From positions 15,134,712-15,198,711 of the forward strand of contig OZ029915.1 in NCBI GenBank assembly GCA_964023275.1: a stretch of 64,000 bases of DNA. The letters are read 5' to 3'. Position numbers and translations under genes: made by a program. Source of the DNA: Norana najaformis. Lineage: Eukaryota > Annelida > Clitellata > Crassiclitellata > Hormogastridae. The notes under the pieces are model-generated. The model was not told the origin of the DNA. It ran no database searches and saw only the letters and a list, made by a program, of their open reading frames with translations. How positions within the stretch are numbered: the stretch's first letter is position 1; every line of letters begins with the position of its first letter. Shown in pieces: positions 32,095 through 44,076 of the stretch.

Positions 32095-32221
32095 GAGGTT
32101 CTTAAAATGCGCAATATAAAAGATTAGATACATACATACGAAGCGCGATGCTTTCAAGGATTCCTTGTATGATCTCTTTAATATTGCACATCAAAATGCC
32201 ATGACTATATAATCAAGATAG

Positions 32222-32576
32222 AAGAGAATCGGCAGTTTTGAAAGCACAGCGTGAGAAAAGACGACATGGTTCCATGGCCGACATTGATGTCAAACTTGCA
32301 AAACAAGAAGAGAGAGCGCTGGCAATGTCAGCAGCGGTGCACAGCGTGAGGAACGATATCGTGCAAGACAGCTGTGGCGACGGAGGTTTCTCTGTTGGAA
32401 ACATCATCTGAGGAAGATGCGTCATCAGATAGCTCAGAAAAAGAACCAAAACCTTCAACGTCTACTGGGCCACCAAAGCGGCGAAGGGGAACAATCTGTA
32501 GTTACTCGTGATGTTGCAGCAGCTCTAGATCGCACCAAAAAACCAGCAGCAGGATGGCCTCTCACATTTTCTTCTC

Positions 32577-32660
<84 letters not shown>

Positions 32661-34016
32661 AGTGCATCCAATATATGTAGCACCTGCTGGTGAGCTGATC
32701 ATCAGTCCATCTACAATCCATCTAGCAAGGAAAGATAACCACGCAGTGAATCTTTTGATCCCAAGGTCTCCCTACTATCCACTTGGACGGCAAGGTCATG
32801 CCAGATTTCACATCACAGGAACTAGACGAGGGTGTGTTGATCGCCTTTCAATGATGGTATCTGGTAAGGATGTGACCAAGATACTGGCCATCCACAAACT
32901 CCAATCCGGGACTGCTGCCGTCATGGCAGATGCGTGTTGTTCGAGATCAGAAGTTGGGGATTGGAAGACAGAATCGTGGCCATGTGTTTCGACACAGCGG
33001 CGAGTAACACGGGTTGCAAGGGCGGCGTATGCAACAAGCTGGAAACGGAATTAGGAAAGTACCTCTTGAACCTTGCCTGTCGACATCATGTTTCAGAAAT
33101 TGTTCTCGACGAGGTGTTTTCACTTCATGATTATGCAAGGTCTCCAAACTTGGAACCCTTCAGTCATTGCCGTGATTTCTGGCCGCAAATCGATCAGGAC
33201 AAGTATCGCACAGCAATGGAGGATAAAGACGCAGAACAGCGTGTCAAAGAAGTTCGAGAAAATGTCTTCACCTTCTATTGCAGCAGCTGAGTACTGAACA
33301 CCACAGAGACGACTACGCAGAGCTACTAGAACTAGACAGTCATTTTCTTAGGAGGAATTCTACCGAGAGGAGTAAAGTTCAGGTACCCAGAGGCATTTCA
33401 CCGGGCGCGTTGGATGGCGCGTGCGATATATGTGATCAAGGTGACTGTGACTTTTCAGAGAGCAGTTTCCCATTCAACAACGCCGGAGCACAGACAGGGC
33501 ATCTCGACAATCCTACTCTCAACAGATGTGAAATCTGTTACTTCGAGGGTACTTTTTGTGACCACAACCTACGTGAAGTACTGGTTACCTGTACATCACC
33601 CAATGAAGCCCCAAGGAACGATCTTCAATTCTTGAAGGCAATCCATACTTACCCAGACAAGGAAGTCTCATAGGTCGTCCTAGCAGCATTTCCTCGACAC
33701 CTTTAGTATTTGATCCAACTACAAAAGCACTGTCAGTTTCTTCACCACTTCTACCCCCAAACATTTTCAGATCCTCGGATTGGATGACGCTTTTCTTGAT
33801 CTAGACCCGCAACAATGGGAGTCAGTACAAACATATAGTGAGGCAAAAGACATGTTTGCCTTAAGAGTGACGAACGATTTGGCGGAGAAAGGAGTGGCTC
33901 TCATGCAGTCCTTGAATGAAGCCATGGTCCGCAATGGAGAAGAGAAACAATTTGTTCTGCAAATGGTCGAGTACCATCGAAACAAATTCCCCAAAAGCAC
34001 TGAATGGAATAAATAA
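32222..34016 (+). pseudogene. Transposase-like gene of an unassigned element, broken
   Basis: Pieces in several frames: TSSEEDASSDSSEKEPKPST (about 32390), RDVAAALDRT (about 32510), then a (TC)n expansion. Next come DRLSMMVSGKDVTKILAIHKL (about 32840), SWGLEDRIVAMCFDTAASNTG (about 32950, a likely catalytic Asp of an RNase H fold), LNLACRHHVSEIVLDEVF (about 33070) and APRNDLQFLK (about 33610). The last is DDAFLDLDPQQWE and LRVTNDLAEKGVALMQ to a TAA at 34014-34016. The CFDT-SNTG and ACRHH-E blocks recur in a large multi-copy animal protein family that I recall as transposon-like. Frameshifts, missing parts and the microsatellite make it non-functional. Confidence 0.6.
32577..32656. repeat. (TC)n microsatellite
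   Basis: About 38 uninterrupted TC units lying inside the transposase-like pseudogene. Confidence 0.95.
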
Positions 34017-34267
34017 ATGAAAAATAACTGACTGTTCTTCTTTTGATTTTGCCTTATTTTCTATATTTAAGTGTTGAAATTGTTTGAATCTTTGAAAATT
34101 ACAATGTATCACATTGCTTTCTAAGTGATAATTCTTCCGGGGTTTTGCGCAAGTTCTAAATCTATTCTGATTTTCATCTAATTTGGCAGATAACAATGTT
34201 TCTCAAAGTGGAACACAAAAACAACCTGGCCGATGTTAATTTTGAAACTTCAATTTTAAGACACGCC

Positions 34268-34459
<192 letters not shown>

Positions 34460-34639
34460 AATTCCCAAAAGCACTGAATGGATATATACGATCAGTCTAT
34501 ATACCCATCACAATCACTGCCAGCTGACCGTCTGCCGCGATTCATCGCTCTAACTTTCACACGCAATAGCGACCGCAAAAGGAACCTCTGTGTGTTCTAC
34601 CATCATCATCACCATTTCTCATCAGCCGCGACATCGTAA

Positions 34640-34830
34640 TCGTAATCTCTCGATTTCTACAGCGCCCAAACAAAGCCACGTCACGGGGACCAGATTGTTC
34701 ACAGGCGCTCAATCAAAAACAAATCGATAGGCAAAAGAGGTTCGGTTCCAGGTCAAGATTCAAAACTCAGGCAGAGAGACAGCGTGGCGGCTACGATGGG
34801 TGATGTTTGGGATTGGGACTGGACAATAGG
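34640..34830 (-). repeat. SINE-like repeat, copy 3, with an L2-like tail
   Basis: 34702-34824 matches 428-548 and 1445-1556. On the minus strand it runs into gagattacgattacgat at about 34640, similar to the L2-group LINE tail. This suggests a SINE mobilised by that LINE, or a LINE 3' UTR piece. Confidence 0.5.
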
Positions 34831-34839
34831 GAGCCTTTA

Positions 34840-35535
34840 CCTAGCGCCCCCCCAAAAAGAATTGTATAATTTTTTATGTCCGAGGTACTTTTGATCCCTC
34901 GGGACTTACAAAAAACGCTCCGGAGAAAAAACTGTCTGGGTTGGCTAAAACTCGTCAAATTTTGGCATAGAGAAAGTACTTCGGAAGGCGACAGTATTAA
35001 ATCGTTGGATGGCAACTGACCGGCGTTGAAACAGATGGCATGTTTCTCTTTTGTCATCAGAAACCAGCGTCAGAGAGCGCCCAAGCTCAGTTATGAAAGT
35101 GAGCCATGCGTTATTAATTTGGCCTAGAGTTTCAAAAGCGAGGGGAACAAAATAATATTGCTGCAGAAATGGGTTATATTTTGATGTTTTTCTAGATGCT
35201 GCTAGCTCCGCTGCTCCACCGACCGAAATAGAAGTAGCAGCCAAATAAGAAGCAGCCAGGGTGTCAGTCACAGTGACATCCGAAATCATACTGCGATCAC
35301 CGCGCCATGGAACAAGCGTAAGCCCGTCGGGTCTTTTACCGTCTGTTCTGGATAGGCCTACGGGTTCTTTGATTGTAGGGAAACCCGCGTGAATAAGGCT
35401 ACGGCAGATTAGATCGTTCAAGACGGCGTGCCGGGTGAAGCGACCAGGGCCCAAGCCACAAGAAAGGCCATGCGATCCATTTGCTGTAACAAATGATTCG
35501 TAATAATAATGTATAATTCGTGTAACTTGCATATG
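34840..35535 (-). mobile_element. REL-type LINE 3' fragment (C-terminal endonuclease-like domain)
   Basis: The minus-strand frame 35532-34945 encodes HAVLNDLICRSL, GLSRTDGKRPDGLTLVPW, ISDVTVTDTLAASYL, YYFVPLAFETLG and FQRRSVAIQRFN. The K-RPDG ... DVTV spacing matches a PD-(D/E)xK-type restriction-like endonuclease, the domain that nicks the target in R2/R4-group LINEs. The 3' UTR holds a perfect 6-bp hairpin at 34880-34902. No RT is left. Confidence 0.7.
34880..34902 (-). other. Conserved 3' UTR hairpin of the REL-type LINE
   Basis: CCGAGG and CCTCGG flank an 11-nt loop. The same structure with other stem sequences is found at 46400-46422, 46466-46488 and 47219-47241. It is a likely RT recognition element for target-primed reverse transcription; that role is inference. 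Confidence 0.6.
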
Positions 35536-36714
35536 GATAACCTGACATCACGGAGACAGCCGCACATTCTTCTAAGGTTGTATTTCATAATTTTATGACC
35601 ACACTAACAAGGCTGGCAGTCTGTTAGGTTTTCTTGTGCAAGTGAGTCGTAAACACTGGCTGAAGTCCTTACTCTGTCCTCAATACACCCCGTCTTTGTT
35701 TAAAGCTCACGGTGGTGTTTCGCTTTATTTAGTGTTCCTGATCAACAATGACCCCATTGGCAATCTTCCCGAGATCTGTGCTATATCTTACGTCATTGAC
35801 TATCCTCACCTGCCGGTTATACATTGTCTCTGTACCTCTTTTTAGTCAACCACAGGCCTTTTATCATTCTCATCAACTTTTCAAACATCCTAATTATGCT
35901 TTTTCCTCCTATTGTGTTCCTTCTTCTCGATTGTTGTTCACTGCCAAACTGATTCCCTTCCAAGACTGGACTGTCTTGCATGGCAAAATGTCGCGCTTAT
36001 CATCGAAAAAACGCAATGGTATACAAATGCATATCCTTATTATCCTAGTTCTTGCTGGTGATACTAAAATTGAACCTGGCCCATCGCTCCTAAAAACCTT
36101 AAACTTTTGCCATCTGAACATTGCTTCTATTCATTCTAAAGCCCCTTCTTTGACAAATTTTCTCATTGAGCAACAAATTCATATTATGGCACTTAATGAA
36201 ACTTGGCTACGTCCGGGTGACAATCCTTCCTTTCAGACATAAACCCCCCTTCATTTTCAGCACTACAAGAACCACGACCGAGTATAAGCTTTTCTTTATA
36301 AATCCCTCTTGCATTTGTCCAGATCTGTCCTCCCTATACCTTCTCCAACGTCTTTTGAAGCTCTAATTGCCACTCTAAACTCGGGCAACAAGCGCATTAC
36401 ACCCTTAAATATATATATGTGTATATATATATATATATCGACCTCCATCAATTTCTTGAACAGATTCCTTTAGTGAATTCAAGCTCTTTTGGAGGCTTTG
36501 ATCTCGCCTCCTACTGAACTAGTCATAACGGGTGACTTTAACATTCATGTCGATTAAAATAATCATTTCTACTACCTTTCATGAGCTCTTGACTTCTTTT
36601 GATCTTAAGCAGCACATAACCTTGCAACACACGCTAAAGGTAATACCCTTGATCTGCTAGTGACAAGATCTGATTGTAACTTAATTCAAGATATCTTAAC
36701 TATGGAAACTTATC

Positions 36715-37251
36715 TTCTGACGGTACGTGACGTTTTGGCACCGCCGTTTTGGCGCCGGCCGTTTTGGCGCCGGTCGTTTCGAGAGTTACAACGAACGAAA
36801 CATCATCGAGTACCTTAGAGGACTATCGCATAATTTTTTGATGGACTCGTGAACTGATGGACTATACAGCTTACCAAAACGCAACGCATTGAACAATATT
36901 CATTGAACATTCCTTTACAACTTTGATATACTAGGTTTATTTCAAAATGTATTAAAGCTTTGATATGCTACGCTTATTTCAAAATGTATTAAAACTTTGA
37001 TATACTGCGTTTATTTATAAATGCATTAAAACAAAGTAACAAAGATAGCGCGTTTACGGCATTGAACAATACAACTTTGCATGAAAAAACAAATAAACAT
37101 TTAATGTCAACTATTATGTACTACGCTTACTACGCTGACTGAGAAATGCGTTTATGTTTATAAGCGCCAAAAAAGCCGGCGCCAAAACGGCGGTGCCAAA
37201 ACGTCCCGCGCCAAAGCGGCGGCGCCCAAGCGTCCAGCTTCGTCTTTCTGA
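36715..37251. mobile_element. MITE-like element with TTCTGA duplication
   Basis: TTCTGA occurs at 36715-36720 and 37246-37251. The 525 bp between carry GC-rich repeated GTTTTGGCGCCGG-type words near both ends, including a perfect 31-bp inverted repeat (36729-36759 with 37175-37205), and an AT-rich non-coding centre. Removing the insert restores the surrounding LINE frame (SSDHLAV). There is no ORF, so it is non-autonomous. The perfect arms are 8 and 40 bp inside the ends, so the true termini are somewhat uncertain. Confidence 0.7.
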
Positions 37252-38703
37252 TCATCTTGCCGTTGCTGCTTCCATCTCTTTTCCAACCAAACCACTACCA
37301 AATTACACTGCTATAACTTTCAGACCATAACATCAACTAGATATCCAGACCTCAAAAAATATCTGCTCCTCACTTCCTTTTTCTGACTCAGACTTTTCTG
37401 CAGATGCCCTTTCTCACCAACTCCAGTCTGTTCTAACCAGACTTATTGATAAGCACATTCCTCTTAAATCCAAGAAGGTTGTCGTTCGTGACCCGAAGCC
37501 TTGTTTTAATTATGAAATTGCTGAAGCTCGACGTCTGCGTAGCCAACTTGAACGCACTTGACGCCGCTCACGACTTCCCTTTTATCGTGTGCGTTTCAAA
37601 GAACAGCGTAAAATTGCTCGCGACCTAGATTCCAAAGCCAAATCCTCCCATCTCACAAACTTAATTTCAGAAAATTCATCTTGCTCTAGGTCGCTTTGGT
37701 AGGCCTTGAATAAGTACTCCGCAGGAAAACGCCATCCACGCTACCCAAAAAATCCTCGCCATCTGCGCTGGCTGATGCTTTCATTGAATTCTTTGGTGAC
37801 AAGATATCCAACACCAGGTTAAAATGCTCTGGTATTTCACTATTAAATGGCTTTTCTTCTCCTGATCACCCCCTGCCTACTTTTGATTGTCTTACTTCCA
37901 GCAACCTTGGGTGAAATCCAGTCGCTTCTTTTTTCATCTCCTGACAAACAGTGCCTCCTAGATGCAATTCCTACTCACCTTCTCAAAAGCTGCTTTGATG
38001 TGCTTGGTACTACAATCTTGACATTGATCAATCGGTCGCTTGCTGACGACTCCTTCCCATCATGTTAATCTCATGCGATTGTCCACCCTTTGCTGAAGAA
38101 ACCATCTTTGGATGCTTAAACTATGTCAAACTACCGACCAATCTCAAACTTTCATTTTATTTCTAAACTTCTTGAATGCATTGTTAAATGTCGACTGGAA
38201 GCATGTCTGTCCTCAAACTCCCTACTCTTCTCTTTCCAGTCAGCATATCACAAATTCCACTCCACTGAGACAGCTCTTCTCTCTATCCACAATGACATTA
38301 TCTGCTGCATGGACAATGACAAAGTAATTGCACTTGCTCTTCTTGACCTATCTGCCGCCTTCAACACTGTCGATCATGCTATATTGCTCCATCGCCTTGA
38401 GCACTGGTTTGGTATATCAGGTCTGGCCATTAACTGGTTCAAATCATATCTTGCCTTTCGTACTCAATTTGTCTACATCAGTGGTGCAATGTCGGACCAG
38501 ATACGAATCACCTGAGGTGTCTCTCAAGGTTCTGTTCTTGGCCCCGTGCTTTTCTCCTTGTACACTACTCCACTAGACGTTTTACTTAGTCACAGCGGTC
38601 TGAAGCACCATCTTTATGCTGATGATACTCAACTCTACGTTTCCTTTGATAATTCGTCTTTTTTCTAGCTCTCACGATTTTAACCAGGTTCAGTCGTGGA
38701 TGG

Positions 38704-38801
38704 CCCCTTCCAAAGCCCTACCTGCACCTCATCGTGGTGGAAGAGTGAACAGTCAAGTAAGAGATTGCCTGGTGGGGCTATGCCATCAGTGCAGAAGGCT
38801 T
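38704..38801 (+). ncRNA. HDV-like ribozyme fold at the 5' end of RTE copy 2
   Basis: Same topology as in copy 1 with different pairs. P1 is CTTCCA (38707-38712) with TGGAAG (38738-38743). P2 is AAGCC (38713-38717) with GGCTT (38797-38801). P3 is CTGC (38722-38725) with GTGG (38734-38737), with wobble pairs and an 8-nt L3. P4 is a hairpin near 38764-38781. The base at the catalytic cytosine position is C (38792), followed by AGA, fitting the CNRA consensus of HDV-like ribozymes. The fold begins at, or within three bases of, the element's first base. Confidence 0.6.
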
Positions 38802-39169
38802 CGGCTGAAGAACCACCTAGGGCGATACGCGAGGTGGAAAGGCTCACCAGGAACTCCGAAAATTGCTGGTTAACGCAGGAGGCAGGTGTTGGAAGGACAC
38901 CTCAGGGCGAACGAGGCCTAAACGTGGCCCACCGGCTTCCTTACCCTGCCAGGAGAGGATTGGCCACCACCTGGTATAGGACCAAGAAATTTAACAAGAT
39001 GAGGACACACATAAAGAAACCAGTTAACGACGTTAACGGGTATCCTCTGATGAAAGGGAGAACCGCGTTCGGCAGGAATGGAAATAGCAAGGCCACTCAG
39101 GTCGTCATCCAGCGAAACCCTTGCAACATTCAGGATCGGCGCGAACATCTGTTTAACTGCAAAGAGGAA

Positions 39170-39838
39170 ATAAGCGTTGGTACGTGGAATGTGAGAACTC
39201 TGGTCAGCTGGACATACTGCTTCATCAGCTTCAGAAGGTTAGGTGGGGCATTGAGGGTCCATCAGAGGTGAGATGGATTGGAGCCGGGGAATTCGATTGG
39301 GATGAGTTCAAGGTGATATATTTGGGAAGGTCAGATGGCAGACACCAGGAGGGAGTTGCACTAGTGCTGAGAAGGGAAGCGGCCAGGGCACTGATTGGAT
39401 ACAATGCAGTTGGGTCACGTATACTGAAGGTAAGGTTCAGAATATCCTGTGGGAAGGCGACGATTATCCAGGTATATGCGTCTACATCAAATTCGACAGA
39501 GGACTTGGTCATCATAGTGGGGGATTTTAATGCAAAGATAGGAGACGATTAGAGAACATGGAAGGGAGCCTTGGGTAAATTCGGATACGGAGATGAAAAC
39601 GAACAAGGAGAAAGACTACTAAACTTCTATCTAAACTAACCTCATGCTGATGAACACTGCATTCTGCCAAAGAAAGACGAACAGGAAGTGGACCTGGGAG
39701 TCACCAGATGGGAAAACAAGAAATATGATAGATTTCATATTAGTCAATAAAAGGTGGCAAAAGCAGCGTCTCAATGTGCCGGAGATTCTCCAAGCCAGGC
39801 GTCGCATCGGATCACAAGCTGCTGATGGCGGGGATTAA
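39170..39838 (+). pseudogene. RTE copy 2: endonuclease fragments
   Basis: Frames encode GTWNVRTL (about 39180), SEVRWIGAGEFDWDEFKVIY, VIIVGDFNAKIGDD (about 39515), WTWESPDGKTRNMIDFILVNKR and SDHKLLMAGI-type pieces of an RTE endonuclease, broken by a stop after GDD and several frameshifts. Confidence 0.75.
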
Positions 39839-40084
39839 AATCAGGTTGAAAACTATACACAGAGAAAGGTATGGAAGGAAATTTGAGGTGGTAAAACTCA
39901 AAGAAGGAGTGGTTAAGCAGCAGTACAATAACGTGTTATGCGAAAAATGGAAGCAGGCAGGCAAGAAGAGCATCACCACATGGAGGAGACGTCGAAATCA
40001 ATCAGAGGCACATATACAGAAGCGGCACATCAAGTATTGGGCTTTAGCAAAAAGCAGAAGATGGCACCACGGATATCCCAGGAG

Positions 40085-40740
40085 ATACTAGAGCTGAGTG
40101 ACCAGAGAAGACAGATGAGAGCAGTAAAATCTCACAGCGAAGAAAATAGGATAAAGTACAACACGATGACAAGAGAAAGCAAAAAGAAAGCAAAAAGGTG
40201 TAAGGAGCGATGGCTGGAGGATAGGTGTTGCCAAGTGGAAAGCAGTGCAAGAGCGCAGAATACACAGAAACTTTTCCAGACAGTAAATGAAATCTATGGC
40301 ACCTTTAGCCCAAGGCTGCCAACAGTAAAGAACAAAGATGGGAAATTACTGGACAATACTGTGGAAATCAAAAACAGATAGGAACAGTATTATGAGAATT
40401 TGTATAATGAAAGGAACCCTGTGGACAGTACGAGGCTGGAAGAGCTACCTGCAAGTAATAGTCAAGAACACATGGAGAGCATTCTCAGGGAAGAGGTAGC
40501 GGCAGCTATAAAGAATTTAAAGACGAGAAAGGCACCGGGAGAAGACACTATTATGGCAGAAATGATACAAGCCGGAGAGCAGTAGAAATGTTGCACATGC
40601 TGTGCAATAAAATCTATCAGGAAAAGAAATGACCGGCGGACTGGGGAAAAGCCATGATTGTCCCAATAAATAAGACAAATTACAAAAGAGAATGCAGTAA
40701 TTATCGAGGAATTAGTCTGCTAAGCATTCCGGGAAAAGTG
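40085..40740 (+). pseudogene. RTE copy 2: linker and RT N-terminal fragments
   Basis: Pieces include KLFQTVNEIYGTFSPRLPTVK, DGKLLDN, YYENLYNERNP, EVAAAIKNLKTRKAPGEDTIMAEMI, then a stop and NYRGISLLSIPGKVY. The frame is cut in the KVY codons by the solo LTR and continues at 44088 with TRILQQHLRR. Confidence 0.75.
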
Positions 40741-41258
40741 TACTGTGACGGCCCGGACCTACTACTATAGACGTGCGGGGTTCGACTCTGGTGGTCTACC
40801 CAAAGATCTTAGAGTCGTAGACTAAGATATGACACTTCCTATCTCCGCTGTGTATTCAGCCTGGTGGTGGTCAAATGTACGCAAACCATGGCGCCACGTA
40901 GTGATTGGGATGATAGCTTCTTAGCAAAGATAGATGCGGCATTTCACTACTATATACTGTAAGACAAATAATGTAGCCTATTGGTAAGCGTTCTCGGCCT
41001 GAAATTTTGATAAACGAGTAAAGTGAATAATTTTTTTATTGCAAATAAAATTCACTCACAGTTTACATAATTCAAATATACATAATTAAGAACATTAACA
41101 CTGAACTATGTGTATGGAACTGAGCAGTATTACACAAAGGTCTTTGGTTTCACATTTATCTTCAGTAAAGAAACAATGTCAACAATAAAGCCTCAGAAGT
41201 CTGTATCCATGACCAAACCAACAGAAGGCAGACAAATGAAAGAAATAAATTAAACTGC

Positions 41259-41960
41259 TTACTCATGAAAAATTTTCTTTGCTTTACGATTGCGCTTAAG
41301 CTTAAGTTTGCAGGAGTTTTGAAGTTGCTGGTTAAGAATTTTGATCTTACTGTGGATTCGAACTGTCATGTACAATTTCATCATGTATTTCAGCCGAGCA
41401 CCACATGTTGCTGATCCACATGCAGCAATATCTAAATTCTTTTGGGCAAATAAGCATAGTCGTTTTAATATACCAGAACTATGCTGCAATTTGTCAAATG
41501 AATTCTGAAACAGTTTTTCCAAGTCCCTGGTGAAAGCCAAAAACGCCATGGATGGGTAAACTAAACAACCAGTGTCTTTAAATGCCTTTAGTTGTAAGAA
41601 AGGAAACTGAGGATAAGACAAGTGTACACTTGTGTACAAATCACTGCATGTTTGGCACATGCCAGATCCATCATTAAAGCCACACTTTCTTAAGATATAG
41701 CCACTCATATATGCCAAGACATTGTCAACCTCCAGTGGCAAATCAGGAATATCTGATATATCTTGAAGGTCAAAGTCATCTTCACATGTCATTTCACAAG
41801 TGATCTCATGATCAATATGTGAAGCGGAAGCATAGTGTTCATCATCATGTAACCTGGACTTCATAAGATTCAACAATGACGATATATCTATAAGCACATC
41901 ATCTATATCATTTTCACAGTTTCATCCAGAATTATCAACAAACAATTTATCGACAGCGAT
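41259..41960 (-). pseudogene. P-type transposase: C-terminal region
   Basis: The frame from 41897 encodes DNVLAYMSGYILRKCGF, MCQTCSDLY and a basic C-terminus. The V-x-Y-x-x-GY-x-x-RK followed by C-x2-C is typical of THAP9/P-element C-termini. The upstream DVTEFCSSFRYIAVDKLF piece is joined directly to the pre-core block, showing the deletion. Confidence 0.7.
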
Positions 41961-42029
41961 ATATCTAAAACTGGAACAAAATTCTGTGACATCAGGATCG
42001 TCCCTGTGTCCTCCACTGCACCTTTATTT

Positions 42030-42636
42030 TTATAGTACCAACAAATTGCTTGCTAAAGTTGGGATAAAGGTTGCAATTTTGGAGCGTTCGCTGCAAAGTC
42101 CTTTTGGATGGCATACAGAAAATATTTTGCAACAGCTTATAAGATTTTCTGCTTTGATAAAATACAGACATTGCAAACATTTTTTAATTAACTGTCCAAC
42201 ATCTACCTTGTTTGGAAACAAGACCCATATTGATCTGGGTCTTCAGAAAAGAGAGAGTAGATGGTGGAATATGGTCGCACAGTTCTGCTATCAAACGGTC
42301 ACAGGAAGCAGCTTCTTGCTTCCGTGTCAAGACACTGTTGCATTTTGATGTACTTTGATCCTTTCCTGTCTGTCTCCTCAGTCGAGTTCGTAGTCTGACA
42401 ATTTCATTCTTAAGTTTCTTCTTGTCTGAAGAGTTACATGACGACCTCGTGGAGCAACCCTCACACTGGTCATTTAGAAGTACCAGGTTAGCAGATGATG
42501 AAATAGGCAAAACACTATTGACAGCCACAGCTGCAGAAAGAGACTCTTCCACAGCAAGAACTTCATTGCTGTCGTTGTGTTCGTTAGGAACGTTTTTGAG
42601 CAGCTGTAATTTGCTGCTTTTGACAGAAACATTCAA
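42030..42636 (-). pseudogene. P-type transposase: coiled-coil and helical region
   Basis: 42636-42184 includes DKKKLKNEIVRLRTRLRRQ (a coiled coil of the kind that follows the THAP finger) and ELCDHIPPSTLSFLKTQINMG. 42221-42030 includes YFIKAE/FYQSRKSY and MPSKRTLQRTL, the helical block before the catalytic core. It ends at the deletion point near 42000. Confidence 0.65.
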
Positions 42637-42663
42637 CTTTGGTGTATGCCTGATAATGTGTCG

Positions 42664-42865
42664 TCATTTTTGTGTGATCGATGATGGCTTGTTTGGAATA
42701 TCAAACAGTGTTGGAACTGCATTCCATATAAGCTTGTCATGTTTGGTGTTCATAAACTGTGAATCTTCTAAATGCCTACTGCACAGTCGGAAGGTTTTGG
42801 TCAGCACTTCAACACTTTTGCAGTCCAGGTCTGAACGCTGCGTGTTGACTCTCCACTTCTTACAC
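42664..42865 (-). CDS. P-type transposase exon 2 (rest of the THAP domain)
   Basis: It starts after the acceptor gaacag|G and reads CKKWRVNTQRSDLD, FRLCSRHLEDSQF (the C-x2-H of the finger) and NAVPTLFDIPN, the conserved THAP C-terminal box. A TGA interrupts after SSITQK; a frameshift leads into the next block. THAP fingers bind the transposon ends. Confidence 0.75.
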
Positions 42866-43323
42866 CTGTTCTCATGTAATAAAATAGTAACACAGCAAAT
42901 AACTATTAATTTTCTACAATAAAATGCTGCCGGGCAAGTTATAAGCAAACTTTACATATTGATACGACATGGAAACAACCTATGAAGGAAATAAGTCTAG
43001 GAAGAGATGCGTTCTTAGACAAGACCTGAACCTCCAGTGATATATTCGGTTGACAAACCGAAACCGAAACGTTTTCCAATGTTTCTAAATAGCATTTGTT
43101 TGTGGGCCCCTGATCACGTATAATACCTTTAGGAGTGAAAAGCCTGAGCGGTGACTGACAGAGGAGCGTGATGTATTCGGGATTTTGTATACCAAAAGTA
43201 TGGCCTCGACCCTGTCCATCTTTCAATGGATCTATAGGGTGTGATTTGATGCATGTTATGTGTATCACCGACAGCAGTCATCGAACATTTAATAATATAG
43301 TTTATACGTTACTTTGTACATAC

Positions 43324-43424
43324 CTTTCGGCATCAAATCTAAATTGTGAAATCTTTTGCGCATTGTACGTCGTTACGCTGCAATTAATCGCAGCGCAACG
43401 GATCCCTCCTCGCTTCGAAGCCAT
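43324..43424 (-). CDS. P-type transposase exon 1 (start of the THAP zinc finger)
   Basis: The ATG at 43424-43422 begins MASKRGGIRCAAINCS with the first C-x4-C pair of the THAP domain, then ISQFRFD. A donor AG|GTATGT follows at 43324/43323. The split codon joins exon 2 in frame to give R-C-K-K-W. Confidence 0.75.
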
Positions 43425-43951
43425 GTTTACAAACTCTATCAACCCAATCGTACGGTGGTGCCACACATCCCAAGGTAGGTGGTGTGTACATTCAGATACA
43501 TTGAGTGTCATATCTTAGTCTACGACTCTAAGATCTTTGGTCTACCTAGAGCTTTTCTCAAAAAAGAGGAAGAAGAAGTCGACACCAGCGTTGTAACTCT
43601 TTCCAACTTTTATTTAAACCAAACACTTAACTATAGTGTCGGTCCCGTCGGTTACGACGAAAGTAATCTACCGAACGAGAGCTTAACGACGCAAGTAATC
43701 CACGACGACATAAGTAATCCAAAGTGTACGAGAGCACTTCACCAGCGAGTCGCACGAACTGACCGGACTGGCAATAATCCAATAATCCTGAAGACGACAG
43801 GCAACCGATCGACGACAGACAGACCGCTCTACGACAGACCGTCTGCTCGACGGCTCCGAATGCATCCTTATATCTCGTTCCTCAGGAACCGTTACCAAGG
43901 GAACAGTTCCCCAATTGTTCCCGCTGAGAACCGTTGCCATAGAGATTGTTC

Positions 43952-44076
43952 CGATGGTTCCGTTGCCATGGAGGCGGTTCTCGACTGTTCCGTTGCCATG
44001 GAGGCGGTTATCGACTGTTCCGTTGCCATGGAGGCAGTTCTCGACTGTTCCGTTGCCATGGAGGCGGTTCTCGATT
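43952..44076. repeat. 30-bp minisatellite inside the solo LTR, about four units
   Basis: The unit core ccgttgccatggaggcggtt recurs every 30 bp, with a more diverged unit just before. The frame-preserving period makes an artificial repeated peptide on the minus strand. Confidence 0.85.

Larger units (their letters stand above)
29151..32138 (+). mobile_element. Nearly complete CR1/L2-group LINE (family E)
   Basis: Endonuclease, RT and C-terminal domains are present in order, followed by a short 3' UTR and an AT-rich tail (agattagatacatacatac). Defects are one in-frame stop (31566-31568), frameshifts near 31655-31800 and some endonuclease changes. A decayed relative lies on the minus strand at 55960-57310. 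No clear target duplication was found by eye. Confidence 0.85.
40801..43539 (-). mobile_element. P-element/THAP-type DNA transposon, internally deleted
   Basis: A perfect 36-bp inverted repeat (40801-40836 and 43504-43539) begins CAAAGATC and is flanked by the 7-bp duplication GTCTACC (40794-40800 and 43540-43546). It encodes on the minus strand a THAP domain split by an intron, a coiled-coil region, a leucine/basic region and the C-terminal P-type domain. The central catalytic RNase H core is absent, so this 2739-bp copy is non-autonomous. Confidence 0.88.

Noticed and set aside
34739-34749. tRNA-like B box (GGTTCGGTTCC) in the SINE-like repeat
   Set aside because: No convincing A box at the right distance, and the other copies do not keep the motif well, so no pol III promoter is claimed.
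36729-36780. CpG-rich promoter or CpG island in LINE D
   Set aside because: The GC-rich words are explained by the MITE ends and their inverted partner at 37175-37205.
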